DNA of 64,000 bases from CAKZSB01 sp964573105. Its GTDB lineage: Bacteria; Pseudomonadota; Gammaproteobacteria; Granulosicoccales; Granulosicoccaceae. Below are positions 37,031 to 45,447 of the stretch, piece by piece; the first letter of the stretch is position 1, and every line of letters begins with the position of its first letter. The DNA lies in contig CAZNIS010000012.1 in NCBI GenBank assembly GCA_964573105.1, positions 46,650 to 110,649 of the forward strand. Direction: 5' to 3'. Both the position numbers and the translations under genes were made by a program. Below the pieces are notes generated by a model. That model saw only the letters and a program-made list of their open reading frames with translations. It was not told where the DNA came from and did not search any database.

Positions 37031-38396
37031 TCACTGTGGTCGCAGGTGCGCAGTCTGGGTGCTGGCATTGTTTGCGATCGCGCTGCATAGCTGTTCCGGA
37101 GGCATCTCCGGCACCGGCGATGGCGGCCCGATCATCGTGGTCACCAACACAGACCTCATCGAGTCGAGTTCAACTATCGGCACGGGTGACGGTGGCATCG
37201 ACGGAACTACCGATGGCACCACCGACGGCACCGCGCAGACAGACAGCCCCGCTTCGCTAACGCTGCCAGTGCAAATCTACTATGCGTTTCCGGCACCACT
37301 GATCGCACTGCCCGACAGCGCAACGCCTGACACCTCGGTGTACGCTGCACTGCGCGAGCAATTCACCGCAGCGACAGATATTTTATTGGACGCACAAGTC
37401 TGGGTAGATCTCGTCAGCGCGCAACTGCCAGACACCACGAGTGCATGCTTCGCCGATACCAGCTGCATCAGCAGTCAGCTCAGTACCGGTTATCTCTACT
37501 CCGCAGACACGCTGCAGAACGATTTAACGCGCCGGCTGAATTCGATCGACCCGCTGTTACCGGAGGATACGCAACTGGCGTTTGAAAACTCGATTCGCGA
37601 ACAGCTCAATGCCAACCTGAACACCGTGATTGACATTGGCGTCGACAACGCCCTGTCTGTCACCGGCGATCAGCACAACATTCGACTGCAGTCAGGTGAT
37701 GCCACGCTCGATCTGACCTGGCGCCTGGACAATGGGGTCACAGTCATTCGTTACACCACACCCGCGATCACCCTGCAGGCCAGGCACCAAACAGATGCCA
37801 ACCGTTTCACTCTGCGCTTCTACAACAGACAATCCACCTCTGTGCTCGCAGCTGCTTTTGAATCGGTTGACGGTGGCAGGCTGTTTGAAGGAGATCTGCA
37901 TCGGGCAGGTAACACGCCTATGCAACATTACTTTCGCGGGTTCAGTAGCCAGCAGGGTGGTACGCTGATTGCGCGCGATCCAAACCGCGACGCCACACAA
38001 TCTCTGTCACGCGAGCGGTATTTGTCCAGCGGACAGTTAACTTCACAGCAAGTGTGCGATCGTTGCGAGGTGTCGGAGAACTGGCTGGAACAACTCGATA
38101 GCGCCACGCCTGATGACGCACAATACGTAGCCTTTGAAGAACGGTTTGGCGGATTCGAGCAGAGCATTGCCGATGACATCTCGCTGAGCAATCTCGACGC
38201 AACCATTGACGAATGGGTAGTCACCAACAACGAAAGTGAGCAGTCACCCAATCTCAATGCCGCCTGCCACGGACAACGCGTTGGCGACGCGCTACGTAAT
38301 ATCTGCTGGACGCTCGCGCTCGATCCGGAGCAGGCCCGCACCTATCGCGAGCAGCTTCAACCCAATGGCGACTTGAGCTATCAGTTACTTGATTAA
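37020..38396 (+). CDS. Hypothetical lipoprotein co-encoded with the DUF6502 gene
   Basis: About 458 residues. The start is the second of two nearby ATGs, with GAGGA eight bases upstream inside the DUF6502 gene. The signal peptide ends in ALHSC (Cys25). After it comes a Gly/Asp/Thr-rich linker (GISGTGDGGPIIVV, GTTDGTTDGTAQTD). The remainder is predicted globular with Cys pairs (SACFADTSCISS; VCDRCEVSENW). I do not recognise the fold. In other genomes DUF6502 genes often stand beside an exported protein like this one as far as I recall, but I cannot verify that here. A longer frame begins at 36927 but would overlap DUF6502 by 100 bases and spoil the signal peptide. Confidence 0.75.
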   Translation: MAINHCGRRCAVWVLALFAIALHSCSGGISGTGDGGPIIVVTNTDLIESSSTIGTGDGGIDGTTDGTTDGTAQTDSPASLTLPVQIYYAFPAPLIALPDSATPDTSVYAALREQFTAATDILLDAQVWVDLVSAQLPDTTSACFADTSCISSQLSTGYLYSADTLQNDLTRRLNSIDPLLPEDTQLAFENSIREQLNANLNTVIDIGVDNALSVTGDQHNIRLQSGDATLDLTWRLDNGVTVIRYTTPAITLQARHQTDANRFTLRFYNRQSTSVLAAAFESVDGGRLFEGDLHRAGNTPMQHYFRGFSSQQGGTLIARDPNRDATQSLSRERYLSSGQLTSQQVCDRCEVSENWLEQLDSATPDDAQYVAFEERFGGFEQSIADDISLSNLDATIDEWVVTNNESEQSPNLNAACHGQRVGDALRNICWTLALDPEQARTYREQLQPNGDLSYQLLD

Positions 38397-38450
38397 CAAG
38401 TATTGCAAAAGCACCTCAAGCGAAGCGCTGCATCCAGTTAGGTGCGGACA

Positions 38451-39167
38451 CTACATCGGGCAATAGACTGCACCCAGCATACGTCGCATCGAATTGTCCT
38501 GCACCAGTACAGCACAGCCGGTGTTCTCACCGGTTTTTGCTGCGGCAACGCGCAACGGATCAGCTTCGTCCGGGGACACTTGAGCCACCGGCACAAAGCT
38601 GCGCACGACGTGATGATTCTCCATGATCTTGCCCTTGTTTTCACCGGCAGACACGTCGGTGATCTGGTGGCGATCAAAATGGGCCAGCCAGATTGTCGCC
38701 GTCGATCCCAGCTCCCCCACAGAGATTTCCAGTTCGTCGTCGAAGCGCGTAATCTCGATCGTCAATTCCGGTACATCTTTGTCCAGTGCGCGCTGTACCT
38801 CAGCGCGGCGACTGCCCACAGCCGCGGTGGCACCGTTGACGATCATCTGCGGCGTATAGACACCGGGACTACCCTGTAGTGACACACTGTTGTACTGACG
38901 CTGCCGGGTCGTGAAAGCGGCCTGAGAGAACGGATCTTTCCAGGTGCCGGCAGACCCATAGACGAGATCGTCCCAGTAGTCGACGTGAAACTCCAGCGCT
39001 ACCACATCCGGGCGCTGTTCAATGACAGCGGCGAGAAATTCGTCAGCCGGTGGACAGGAGTAACATCCCTGTGAGGTAAACAACTCTATGACGGGTGCCG
39101 CATGGATACGCGCGGCGGGCAGCGAAAGGCAGATGGTCAACAGCAGTGCAGAGATTTTTGCAGCCAT
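38451..39167 (-). CDS. DUF1223 exported thioredoxin-like protein
   Basis: A 238-residue protein with a cleavable signal peptide (about 1-23, ending IHAAP). The core matches the DUF1223 family: VIELFTSQGCYSCPPADEFL with a CYSC redox-like motif (Cys35, Cys38), ALEFHVDYWDDLVY, RQRQYN and YTPQMIVNG. The family has a thioredoxin-like fold and is periplasmic in Proteobacteria; its partner proteins are unknown. It converges on the lipoprotein gene with a 54-base gap, and its own promoter must lie in the 85 bases before the start. Confidence 0.9.
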   Translation of the reverse strand: MAAKISALLLTICLSLPAARIHAAPVIELFTSQGCYSCPPADEFLAAVIEQRPDVVALEFHVDYWDDLVYGSAGTWKDPFSQAAFTTRQRQYNSVSLQGSPGVYTPQMIVNGATAAVGSRRAEVQRALDKDVPELTIEITRFDDELEISVGELGSTATIWLAHFDRHQITDVSAGENKGKIMENHHVVRSFVPVAQVSPDEADPLRVAAAKTGENTGCAVLVQDNSMRRMLGAVYCPM

Positions 39168-39252
39168 GGGGCAAGGTCCGTAACGGGTCGATGCACTCTA
39201 TGACTCGATACGGCGAGATTGGTTTCCAATGCGCCAGCCAGTATGGCTGGAG

Positions 39253-40050
39253 TCAGTAGCGAAAGTGTTTGATCTGCTCGCCCTTGCTGCCGATTTCCAT
39301 CATGGCCTCGATACCGATACTCAGGTGAATGTGCGACCAGTCCTGCGTGACGAGCTTGTCTGAGTGCTCCATCTTGACGCCATCCGGTGTGATCGGCACA
39401 TCTGACACTAGCAACAGCGCACCGCGTGCGATCTGATTCGCATGCCCTGCGATGAAAATGGTAGCCGTCTCCATATCGATACCGATGCAGGTCATTTCAT
39501 GGAGTTTGCGGTGAAATTCGCGATCGTGCTCCCAGACCCGTCGATTCGAGGTGTAGATGACTCCGGTACGATATTCATACCCCCGGTCGGCGACTTTATC
39601 AGAGACAAACTTATGCAACTTAAAAGACGGCAACGCCGGTACCTTCGGGTGCAGGTAGTCGTCGCTTGTGCCCTCGCCTCTGATCGCGGCGATCGGCAGA
39701 ATGAAATTACCAATCTCGGTCGAGGTCTTCAGCCCGCCACATTTTCCAAGAAACAATACACCGGCCGGATGAATCGCGGTCAGCAGATCCATAACAGTCG
39801 CCGCGTTGGCCGAACCGATACCAAAATTGATGATGGTGATGCCCGCCGAATTGCTGGCCGCCTGCATCGGTCGCCCCTCGCCATGAATCTCGCACTCGAA
39901 GCGGGCAGCGAATTGACGAACATAGTCGTAAAAGTTGGTCAGCAGAATATAGCGACCGAACTTCTCCAGTGGCATACCGGTGTAGCGCGGCAGCCAGTTG
40001 GCGGTGATTTCGGCTTTACTTAAGGTTTGTTGATCGTCCTGTAACTGCAT
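39253..40050 (-). CDS. amn: AMP nucleosidase, short form
   Basis: A 265-residue member of the PNP_UDP_1 phosphorylase fold. GIGSANAATVMDLL, LFLGKCGGLKTSTEIGNF, RGEGTSDDY and GIDMETATIFIAGHAN match AMP nucleosidase, which hydrolyses AMP to adenine and ribose-5-phosphate. It corresponds to the compact AMN-like form; the E. coli enzyme has an additional N-terminal regulatory domain that is missing here. A good ribosome binding site (GGAGG) lies ten bases upstream. No other purine salvage genes are nearby. Confidence 0.88.
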   Translation of the reverse strand: MQLQDDQQTLSKAEITANWLPRYTGMPLEKFGRYILLTNFYDYVRQFAARFECEIHGEGRPMQAASNSAGITIINFGIGSANAATVMDLLTAIHPAGVLFLGKCGGLKTSTEIGNFILPIAAIRGEGTSDDYLHPKVPALPSFKLHKFVSDKVADRGYEYRTGVIYTSNRRVWEHDREFHRKLHEMTCIGIDMETATIFIAGHANQIARGALLLVSDVPITPDGVKMEHSDKLVTQDWSHIHLSIGIEAMMEIGSKGEQIKHFRY

Positions 40051-40178
40051 AACTTATCGACCTCCGAATGGATGTCGTGGCTAGTGTACTCCAGCACCGG
40101 TTAAAACCAGTAGCGAAAAACCGCGATCAGCATTTGTGATTGAAATTCAGCAGCTATCGATACCTGCCAAAACCGTAT

Positions 40179-41696
40179 TCAACGCGGGTTTAATTGTCCG
40201 TAGAGTCGTGCAAATCGCACACCCAGTTCACGCAGGCCGACAGCTGAAAAGTGTGACCCGTCAGTGTCGTCTTCACGCGCGGGCAGATCGGTGGCCTGCA
40301 CGCAACCACTCAGCGGATCCGCATCGCGGTTCAGTGCCATCAAGTGGCGATTCACCCCCACTGCACGACGGGTTTCACCACAGATAAACACTGTCCGTCC
40401 CGGTGAGGCCCACGGCTCTGAACGAAAGTTTTTTATCAGTGCCTGCAATTTGATCGGATAGTAATTTCGGTAGTCGGGAGAGCTTGCAGGAATACCACTG
40501 GCCAGTGGGTCCGAGGTACCGTGGAACTGCCAGTCGGTCTCGCCCTGATGCCACAGAATGCCATCAATGGTGTCGCGATGGGGCAGCGCATCGAGTGCCG
40601 CCTGCACCTTATCGCTCACCTCGCGATAAAACGGGCCATGGCGATCCCAGTGTGATATTCCCTTGCCCGGTGCAGAGGCTACGATAAAGGCCGGCACCCT
40701 GCCCGAGCCGGACTGAGCCAGCGCTTTGCCAAAGTGAAACGCGAAATTGTTATAGGGACGGCGGTTCGGATTCTCCTTCGAAAAATTTCCCGGATGTCCG
40801 TTGCGATCCCATACCTGATGCAGATCTGCCGTTTGCCAGCCGGCACTGGTCCAGGCAAAGACGCGCTGATCCGGCTGATCGAGGCCCGGGTCGTAGGCGG
40901 TCATCGAACCCAGCACGTTCGATTGCCCGGTCACCAGTATCACGTCGGTAATGTCGGCGAGCGTCAGCGCTTTTTGCGCTCCAGCGCCGCCGACGGCTTG
41001 CGAGACGCTGCGATCGGAGGTGACGAGACAGGTCTTGCCGCGCTGCCAGCCGATGCCGTCGCCGTCTGGATCCATATCAGCCCGCTCACACACGGCGACG
41101 CCCGCATCGCTGGCACACAGCGCGTTATCAACCCAGCCAATCCCGTCGCGATCCGGGTCCTGGCGTGGCGAGGTACAGCGTCGCAGACCGGGTGCGGTAA
41201 CGCGAGCAGGCTCCGTCGCCGACGGCGTCACCGGTTTATTGGTGGTGCGCTGCACCATGCAACTGGCGTTGTTCTCCCAGCCGTAGCCATCGCCGTCCGG
41301 ATCGCTGTCATCGCGTGTACAAGGCGGGTGCACACCTGTGGTGGCGGGTGCGGGTTTTTGATCCGCAACAGCGCCAGACGGCATTCGGCAGGAACGATTG
41401 TCTTCCCAGCCCCAGCCATCGCCGTCCGGGTCAGAGTTGGTCTGGCAGGTCGCGTGTGTCGGGGCCGAGTCCGCTGCACCCCCTGCGACAATACACGACG
41501 CCTGATTTTCCCAGCCCCAGCCATCGCCATCCGGATCAGAGGCCGCCGACTGGCAGACTGGGGTGGCGGCAGCGGCCGCCTCGATAAACGGTCCGATAAC
41601 AAGACCCGCCAGCAAGGCGAGTGCGCTTCGTGAAAGAACGACATTGGGGATTGGCAAAGCGATTATTCCGATGCGCTGACGGGGACATCCCGTCAC
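40179..41696 (-). CDS. Secreted SASA/SGNH esterase with five DPDGDGxGW repeats (paralogue 1)
   Basis: A 505-residue exported protein beginning at a GTG, with an N-terminal hydrophobic signal (SALALLAGLVIGPFIEAAAAA). Residues about 45-235 hold five copies of a Cys-x-DPDGDGxGWxxxxxC unit separated by Pro/Ala/Thr linkers; each copy has one Cys on either side of an acidic loop. The rest is a sialic-acid-acetylesterase-like (SASA, PF03629) catalytic domain: VILVTGQSNVLGS (nucleophile Ser), GILWHQGETDW, FICGET and DGSHFS (Asp-x-x-His). The expected reaction is removal of acetyl or other acyl groups from carbohydrate. It is the last and longest of four tandem paralogues on this strand. Confidence 0.85.
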   Translation of the reverse strand: MTGCPRQRIGIIALPIPNVVLSRSALALLAGLVIGPFIEAAAAATPVCQSAASDPDGDGWGWENQASCIVAGGAADSAPTHATCQTNSDPDGDGWGWEDNRSCRMPSGAVADQKPAPATTGVHPPCTRDDSDPDGDGYGWENNASCMVQRTTNKPVTPSATEPARVTAPGLRRCTSPRQDPDRDGIGWVDNALCASDAGVAVCERADMDPDGDGIGWQRGKTCLVTSDRSVSQAVGGAGAQKALTLADITDVILVTGQSNVLGSMTAYDPGLDQPDQRVFAWTSAGWQTADLHQVWDRNGHPGNFSKENPNRRPYNNFAFHFGKALAQSGSGRVPAFIVASAPGKGISHWDRHGPFYREVSDKVQAALDALPHRDTIDGILWHQGETDWQFHGTSDPLASGIPASSPDYRNYYPIKLQALIKNFRSEPWASPGRTVFICGETRRAVGVNRHLMALNRDADPLSGCVQATDLPAREDDTDGSHFSAVGLRELGVRFARLYGQLNPR

Positions 41697-41774
41697 TCAG
41701 AATACCTGACAAATTGCCTGAATTGCTTTGATGCGCCTGAAGGGAACTTGAACAACGGTAAACCGTTGACCCAA

Positions 41775-42788
41775 TCAGTCAACGAGGTTGAGATAAGCCT
41801 CAGCGTAGCTTTGACCGAGCGCTCGCAACCCCTCGGCTGTAAAGTGCACATATTCTGGCGCATCGTAAGTTGGCAAACCCTCACCACTGACGCAGGCCGT
41901 CCACGGATCGTTGTCGGTATTGAGCGCCATCAATCGGCTGTTAATCGGTGCCTGCGCGGTCTCACCACAGATGAATGGCTTGCCGTTGTCAAACCAGTTT
42001 TCGCTGCGGAAATTAGAGATCAGGGCATACAGCTTATCGCTGTAATATTCGCTGCCAACCATGACACCACCAAGGTCTGGATCGCTCGAGCCATTGATCA
42101 CCCAGTCGGTCTCGCCCTGATGCCACAGAATGCCGTCAAAGGTGCTCTTGTGCGGCAACTCATTAAGTGCTGCCACCGCCTTGTTGCTGACCTGATTATA
42201 GAAATAGGTGCCATAGTCCCAGTGACTGATGCCCTCACCAGGTGCCGTCGCCAGCACAATGCCGACCACCCGATCGCTGTCGGCAGCCACCAGCTGTTTG
42301 CCAAAATGCAGGCCGAAGTTGTTGTGCGGATCGCCGTTCGGGTCGGTGCGCGGATTCCAGCCAAGATCCCACACCTGACGCAGACTGGCGCGCTGCCAGC
42401 CCTCGTCTGTCCAGGCATAGAAACGATCGACTGGCGCATCCAGCACAGGATCGAAGTCAGTTTCAGCGCCGAGTGCATTTGACTGCCCGGTAATCAGCAC
42501 CAGATCGGTGATACCGGATGGCATATCGACGACTGGTTTCGAATCGGGATCTTCGGGATCGGTGTTGTCACCCCCAACGACGATGACGGTATTACCGTCT
42601 TCCTCATCGCCACCCTGTGCCGCCGATGTATCGACCTCGGGCTCAGGTTGCGGCTGATTGCCAGACTCACCGCCAACCACAATGACAGTGCGGTCCTCGT
42701 CGCCATCGCCAGACGCGCACGCGGTTAGCACGGCCAACGCAACGGTTGTCAACGCTATACGCCAAGTCTGACTGAGTCTACCTTTCAC
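41775..42788 (-). CDS. SASA/SGNH esterase-like lipoprotein (paralogue 2)
   Basis: A 337-residue lipoprotein (AVLTAC, Cys24). A low-complexity acidic linker carries two copies of TVIVVGG (near 34-40 and 67-73). The catalytic domain has LVLITGQSNALGA (Ser103), GISHWD, DGILWHQGETDW and FICGET. The last catalytic block reads PEYVHFTAEG, so the usual Asp of Asp-x-x-His is replaced by Glu. It shares the whole domain with paralogues 1, 3 and 4, and is separated by 78 bases from paralogue 1 downstream and 281 bases from paralogue 3 upstream. Confidence 0.85.
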   Translation of the reverse strand: MKGRLSQTWRIALTTVALAVLTACASGDGDEDRTVIVVGGESGNQPQPEPEVDTSAAQGGDEEDGNTVIVVGGDNTDPEDPDSKPVVDMPSGITDLVLITGQSNALGAETDFDPVLDAPVDRFYAWTDEGWQRASLRQVWDLGWNPRTDPNGDPHNNFGLHFGKQLVAADSDRVVGIVLATAPGEGISHWDYGTYFYNQVSNKAVAALNELPHKSTFDGILWHQGETDWVINGSSDPDLGGVMVGSEYYSDKLYALISNFRSENWFDNGKPFICGETAQAPINSRLMALNTDNDPWTACVSGEGLPTYDAPEYVHFTAEGLRALGQSYAEAYLNLVD

Positions 42789-43070
42789 CTAAACGAACCC
42801 CCGGCCTGTATCTGGACACCAAGTGTCTCAATTGCGTTACACACCGACCGCGAGCCGTTTCAGGTTTCAGCGTTTTATGAGCACTGGCATGGCGAGTACT
42901 GTCGACCACGCCCGATTTGGCAGTCAGGAGTTAACAAGCCAGTATTCGGCGTCCCCCGGGGGTTCTGAAGACGCATTTCAGGTTGTTCGCGAACTTATCC
43001 GCAGTATCCGGGCGCGTCAGGCGACGCGCCAGGGCCTTCCCGTCAGGAAATCACGAGATCGCAGGCAGTT

Positions 43071-44063
43071 TCAGGATCCGGGCGGACGAGGCTGCATGGT
43101 GATGTACTCCCAGGCGTAATTGCTGCCGATTCTGCGCAGCCCTTCAGCCGAAAAGTGGATGCCATCACCCAGCGAAGGATAGCCTTCGCCCTCAACACAG
43201 GCGGTCCAGTCATCGCCATCGGTATTGAGCCGATTGAGACGGTTATTGACCGGCAGGCCAATCGTCTCGCCGCAGATGAAGGGCTTTTCGTAGCCGTACC
43301 AGCTCTCGTTGCGAAAGTTGGTGATCAGCTGGTTGAGCTTGGTGGTGTAGTAGTCCGAATCGGCCGCATCGGACTCGCCCTGATGCCACAGGATTCCGTC
43401 GAATGAGGATTTGTGCGGTATCTGATTCAAGGCGTTCAGCGCCTTGTTGCGTATCTGACCAAAGAACTCACCATCGAGATCCCAGTGCGCGATTTCGCGC
43501 CCGGGCGCGGTTATCAGCACGATGGCGACACGGCGATCCGTCCGGTTTTCCGCGATGGTCTTGCCAAAGTGCATGCCGAAGTTATTGAACGGCTCGCGAT
43601 CGGGATCCGAGTCAGAGAAATTGCCCGGATGGGTCAGATCCCAGAATTGGTGCAAATCGGCGATGCGCCAGCCCTGATCGGTGAACGCATAGACACGACT
43701 GTTGGGCCGGTCCAGATCCTCATCGAAGGTGGTTGACGCACCCAGCGCATTTGACTGCCCGGTGATCATCACAAGATCGGTGATCAAATCCAGCCGAACA
43801 TCATCGGGAATGAAGAAGTCGTCCGGCTCGAATGGTTGTTCGGCCGGTTCAGGTTCCGGCGTGCCCTGGTCGGGGTTATCGCCGCCGGCACCACCGACGA
43901 CCACCACCGTACCGGAGTCTTCGTCATCGTCTTCTGCGCTACCGCCGGCACAGCCATGCAAAAACAGCGCGGCCAGCAACAGCAGTACGCCAACGCATCT
44001 ATGGACGCGCCATTCTGACAATCGAGTGTCATTTATTATCGGGAAACTTTGCACTAGAGCCAT
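43071..44063 (-). CDS. SASA/SGNH esterase-like lipoprotein (paralogue 3)
   Basis: About 330 residues from the ATG chosen, which gives a lipoprotein signal with LLLLAALFLHGC; an in-frame TTG at 44132 would add 23 residues and make the signal unusually long. After the lipid site comes an acidic linker with TVVVVGG. The domain has LVMITGQSNALGA, REIAHWDLDGEFF, DGILWHQGESDA, FICGET and LGDGIHFSAEG, so the Ser, Asp and His of an SGNH hydrolase are all present. Neither start has a strong ribosome binding site. Confidence 0.83.
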   Translation of the reverse strand: MALVQSFPIINDTRLSEWRVHRCVGVLLLLAALFLHGCAGGSAEDDDEDSGTVVVVGGAGGDNPDQGTPEPEPAEQPFEPDDFFIPDDVRLDLITDLVMITGQSNALGASTTFDEDLDRPNSRVYAFTDQGWRIADLHQFWDLTHPGNFSDSDPDREPFNNFGMHFGKTIAENRTDRRVAIVLITAPGREIAHWDLDGEFFGQIRNKALNALNQIPHKSSFDGILWHQGESDAADSDYYTTKLNQLITNFRNESWYGYEKPFICGETIGLPVNNRLNRLNTDGDDWTACVEGEGYPSLGDGIHFSAEGLRRIGSNYAWEYITMQPRPPGS

Positions 44064-44278
44064 CCGTTTGCAGCCATGCAGCTGGCTGCACAGCGCTATC
44101 AGCAGGGACTCTCTTTGAACTAGTGAGAGCAAGGGGGTTCAGTAAAAACCCGCATTATATGCAAGCCCCACCTGCAAAACCGGCGAATTTTCCTAACTGT
44201 AGGCTAGTGCACTCTTAAGATTTTCACTCATCCTGGCAGGCGCGGCCAAGTGCCGCGCGCCTGGATTGCCTTGCGCGC

Positions 44279-45361
44279 TCAACGTGGAAGTTGCCACCAC
44301 ATCTGATTGTACAAATCGGCATAGCGCTGCCCCATGGTGCGCAGGGCGGTGGCCAGAAAGTGGGCGCCATCTTCGTGCGTAGGCAGCCCGGCGGCAGCGA
44401 TACAGCCGGTCCACGGGTCCCCATCGTGGTTTAACGCCATCAGCTGCGCGTTCACCGCAAACTGCGACGTTTCACCGCAGATGAAGGGTCGGTCAGCCGA
44501 GAACCAGCTCTCTGCGCGAAAATTGGCAACCAGCGAATTCAACGCCTGCGCGTAGGCTTCACCACCATTTGCATCGGATTCACCCTGATGCCACAGAATG
44601 CCATCCAGCTGGTTTTTGGTCGGATGTTCAGCCAGCGCGGCACGCACCTTTCGATCGACCGCGCGATAGAAATCGCCATCCCGCTGCCAGTGAGCAATCG
44701 GCTGCCCGGGCGCAGTTGCCAACACAAATCCAAACACTCTGTTAGTGCCAGCGGTCAGTTGAACCATTCGCTTGCCATAGTGCAACGCCAGATTGTTCGA
44801 CGGCGGTTCACTGCCATCATTGCCCGGATGCCAGCCCAGATCCCAGATCTGGTGCAAGTCGGCAATCTGCCAGCCACGATCGGTATAGGCCAGTACTCTC
44901 GAATCCGGGGAATCAAGGCCCGCATCAAAGCTCGTCCCCGCACCCAGCGCATTCGACTGTCCGGTCAACAGCACCAGGTCGGTGATATCTTCAAGCTGAT
45001 GTGGCCCATTGATCGGCGTTGACCAAACCACAGGCTCTGTCACTTCGGGCTCGGCAGGTGTCTCGATAGTGAACTCGTCCTGCTCCAGCGTTTCCGCCGG
45101 TGGTTCTGTCTGCGCCAGCGCTGCATCGGGTTCTGCGGCGGCCGGGTCATTGACGGGCTCGAAAGCATCGTCATCAACCTGAGGCAGACCGGTAGCGGCG
45201 GTTTCAGGTTCGCTTGCCGACGGCTGGGTGACAGAGGGCGTGTCCGCCGGTGGGGTGACAGGCTCAAGTGAGGCACTGCTGCTGCAGCCGGCGATCACAG
45301 CCGCCAGTGATACCGCCGCCAGCAGTCGACCCGATCTGGTCAATTCAAAGCCAACCCACAC
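44279..45361 (-). CDS. SASA/SGNH esterase-like lipoprotein (paralogue 4)
   Basis: A 360-residue lipoprotein (SLAAVIAGC, Cys26) with a roughly 100-residue Pro/Glu/Ala-rich stalk that would hold the enzyme away from the membrane. The catalytic domain has LVLLTGQSNALGA (Ser136), QPIAHWQRDGDFY, DGILWHQGESDA, FICGET and HEDGAHFLATAL, giving the complete Ser-Asp-His set. It is the first of the four tandem copies in the direction of transcription, 215 bases after a class III aminotransferase starts on the same strand ends its reading at 45448. Confidence 0.85.
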   Translation of the reverse strand: MWVGFELTRSGRLLAAVSLAAVIAGCSSSASLEPVTPPADTPSVTQPSASEPETAATGLPQVDDDAFEPVNDPAAAEPDAALAQTEPPAETLEQDEFTIETPAEPEVTEPVVWSTPINGPHQLEDITDLVLLTGQSNALGAGTSFDAGLDSPDSRVLAYTDRGWQIADLHQIWDLGWHPGNDGSEPPSNNLALHYGKRMVQLTAGTNRVFGFVLATAPGQPIAHWQRDGDFYRAVDRKVRAALAEHPTKNQLDGILWHQGESDANGGEAYAQALNSLVANFRAESWFSADRPFICGETSQFAVNAQLMALNHDGDPWTGCIAAAGLPTHEDGAHFLATALRTMGQRYADLYNQMWWQLPR

Positions 45362-45447
45362 GTTTAGACTCTCCCGTCACAGCCGCAACGCGCGGCTCAA
45401 GAGTCTATGTATAGACCACCCTGCAGGCTTGGCTTGGCGGGTTTACG

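Noticed and set aside
43011..43030. GGCGCGTC-AGGC-GACGCGCC hairpin between paralogues 2 and 3 as an intrinsic terminator
   Set aside because: Perfect eight-base stem but no T-run on either strand; could only be a weak or factor-dependent signal.
42823..43119. 98-codon plus-strand frame between esterase paralogues 2 and 3
   Set aside because: No ribosome binding site or recognisable sequence; it runs into paralogue 3 on the other strand.
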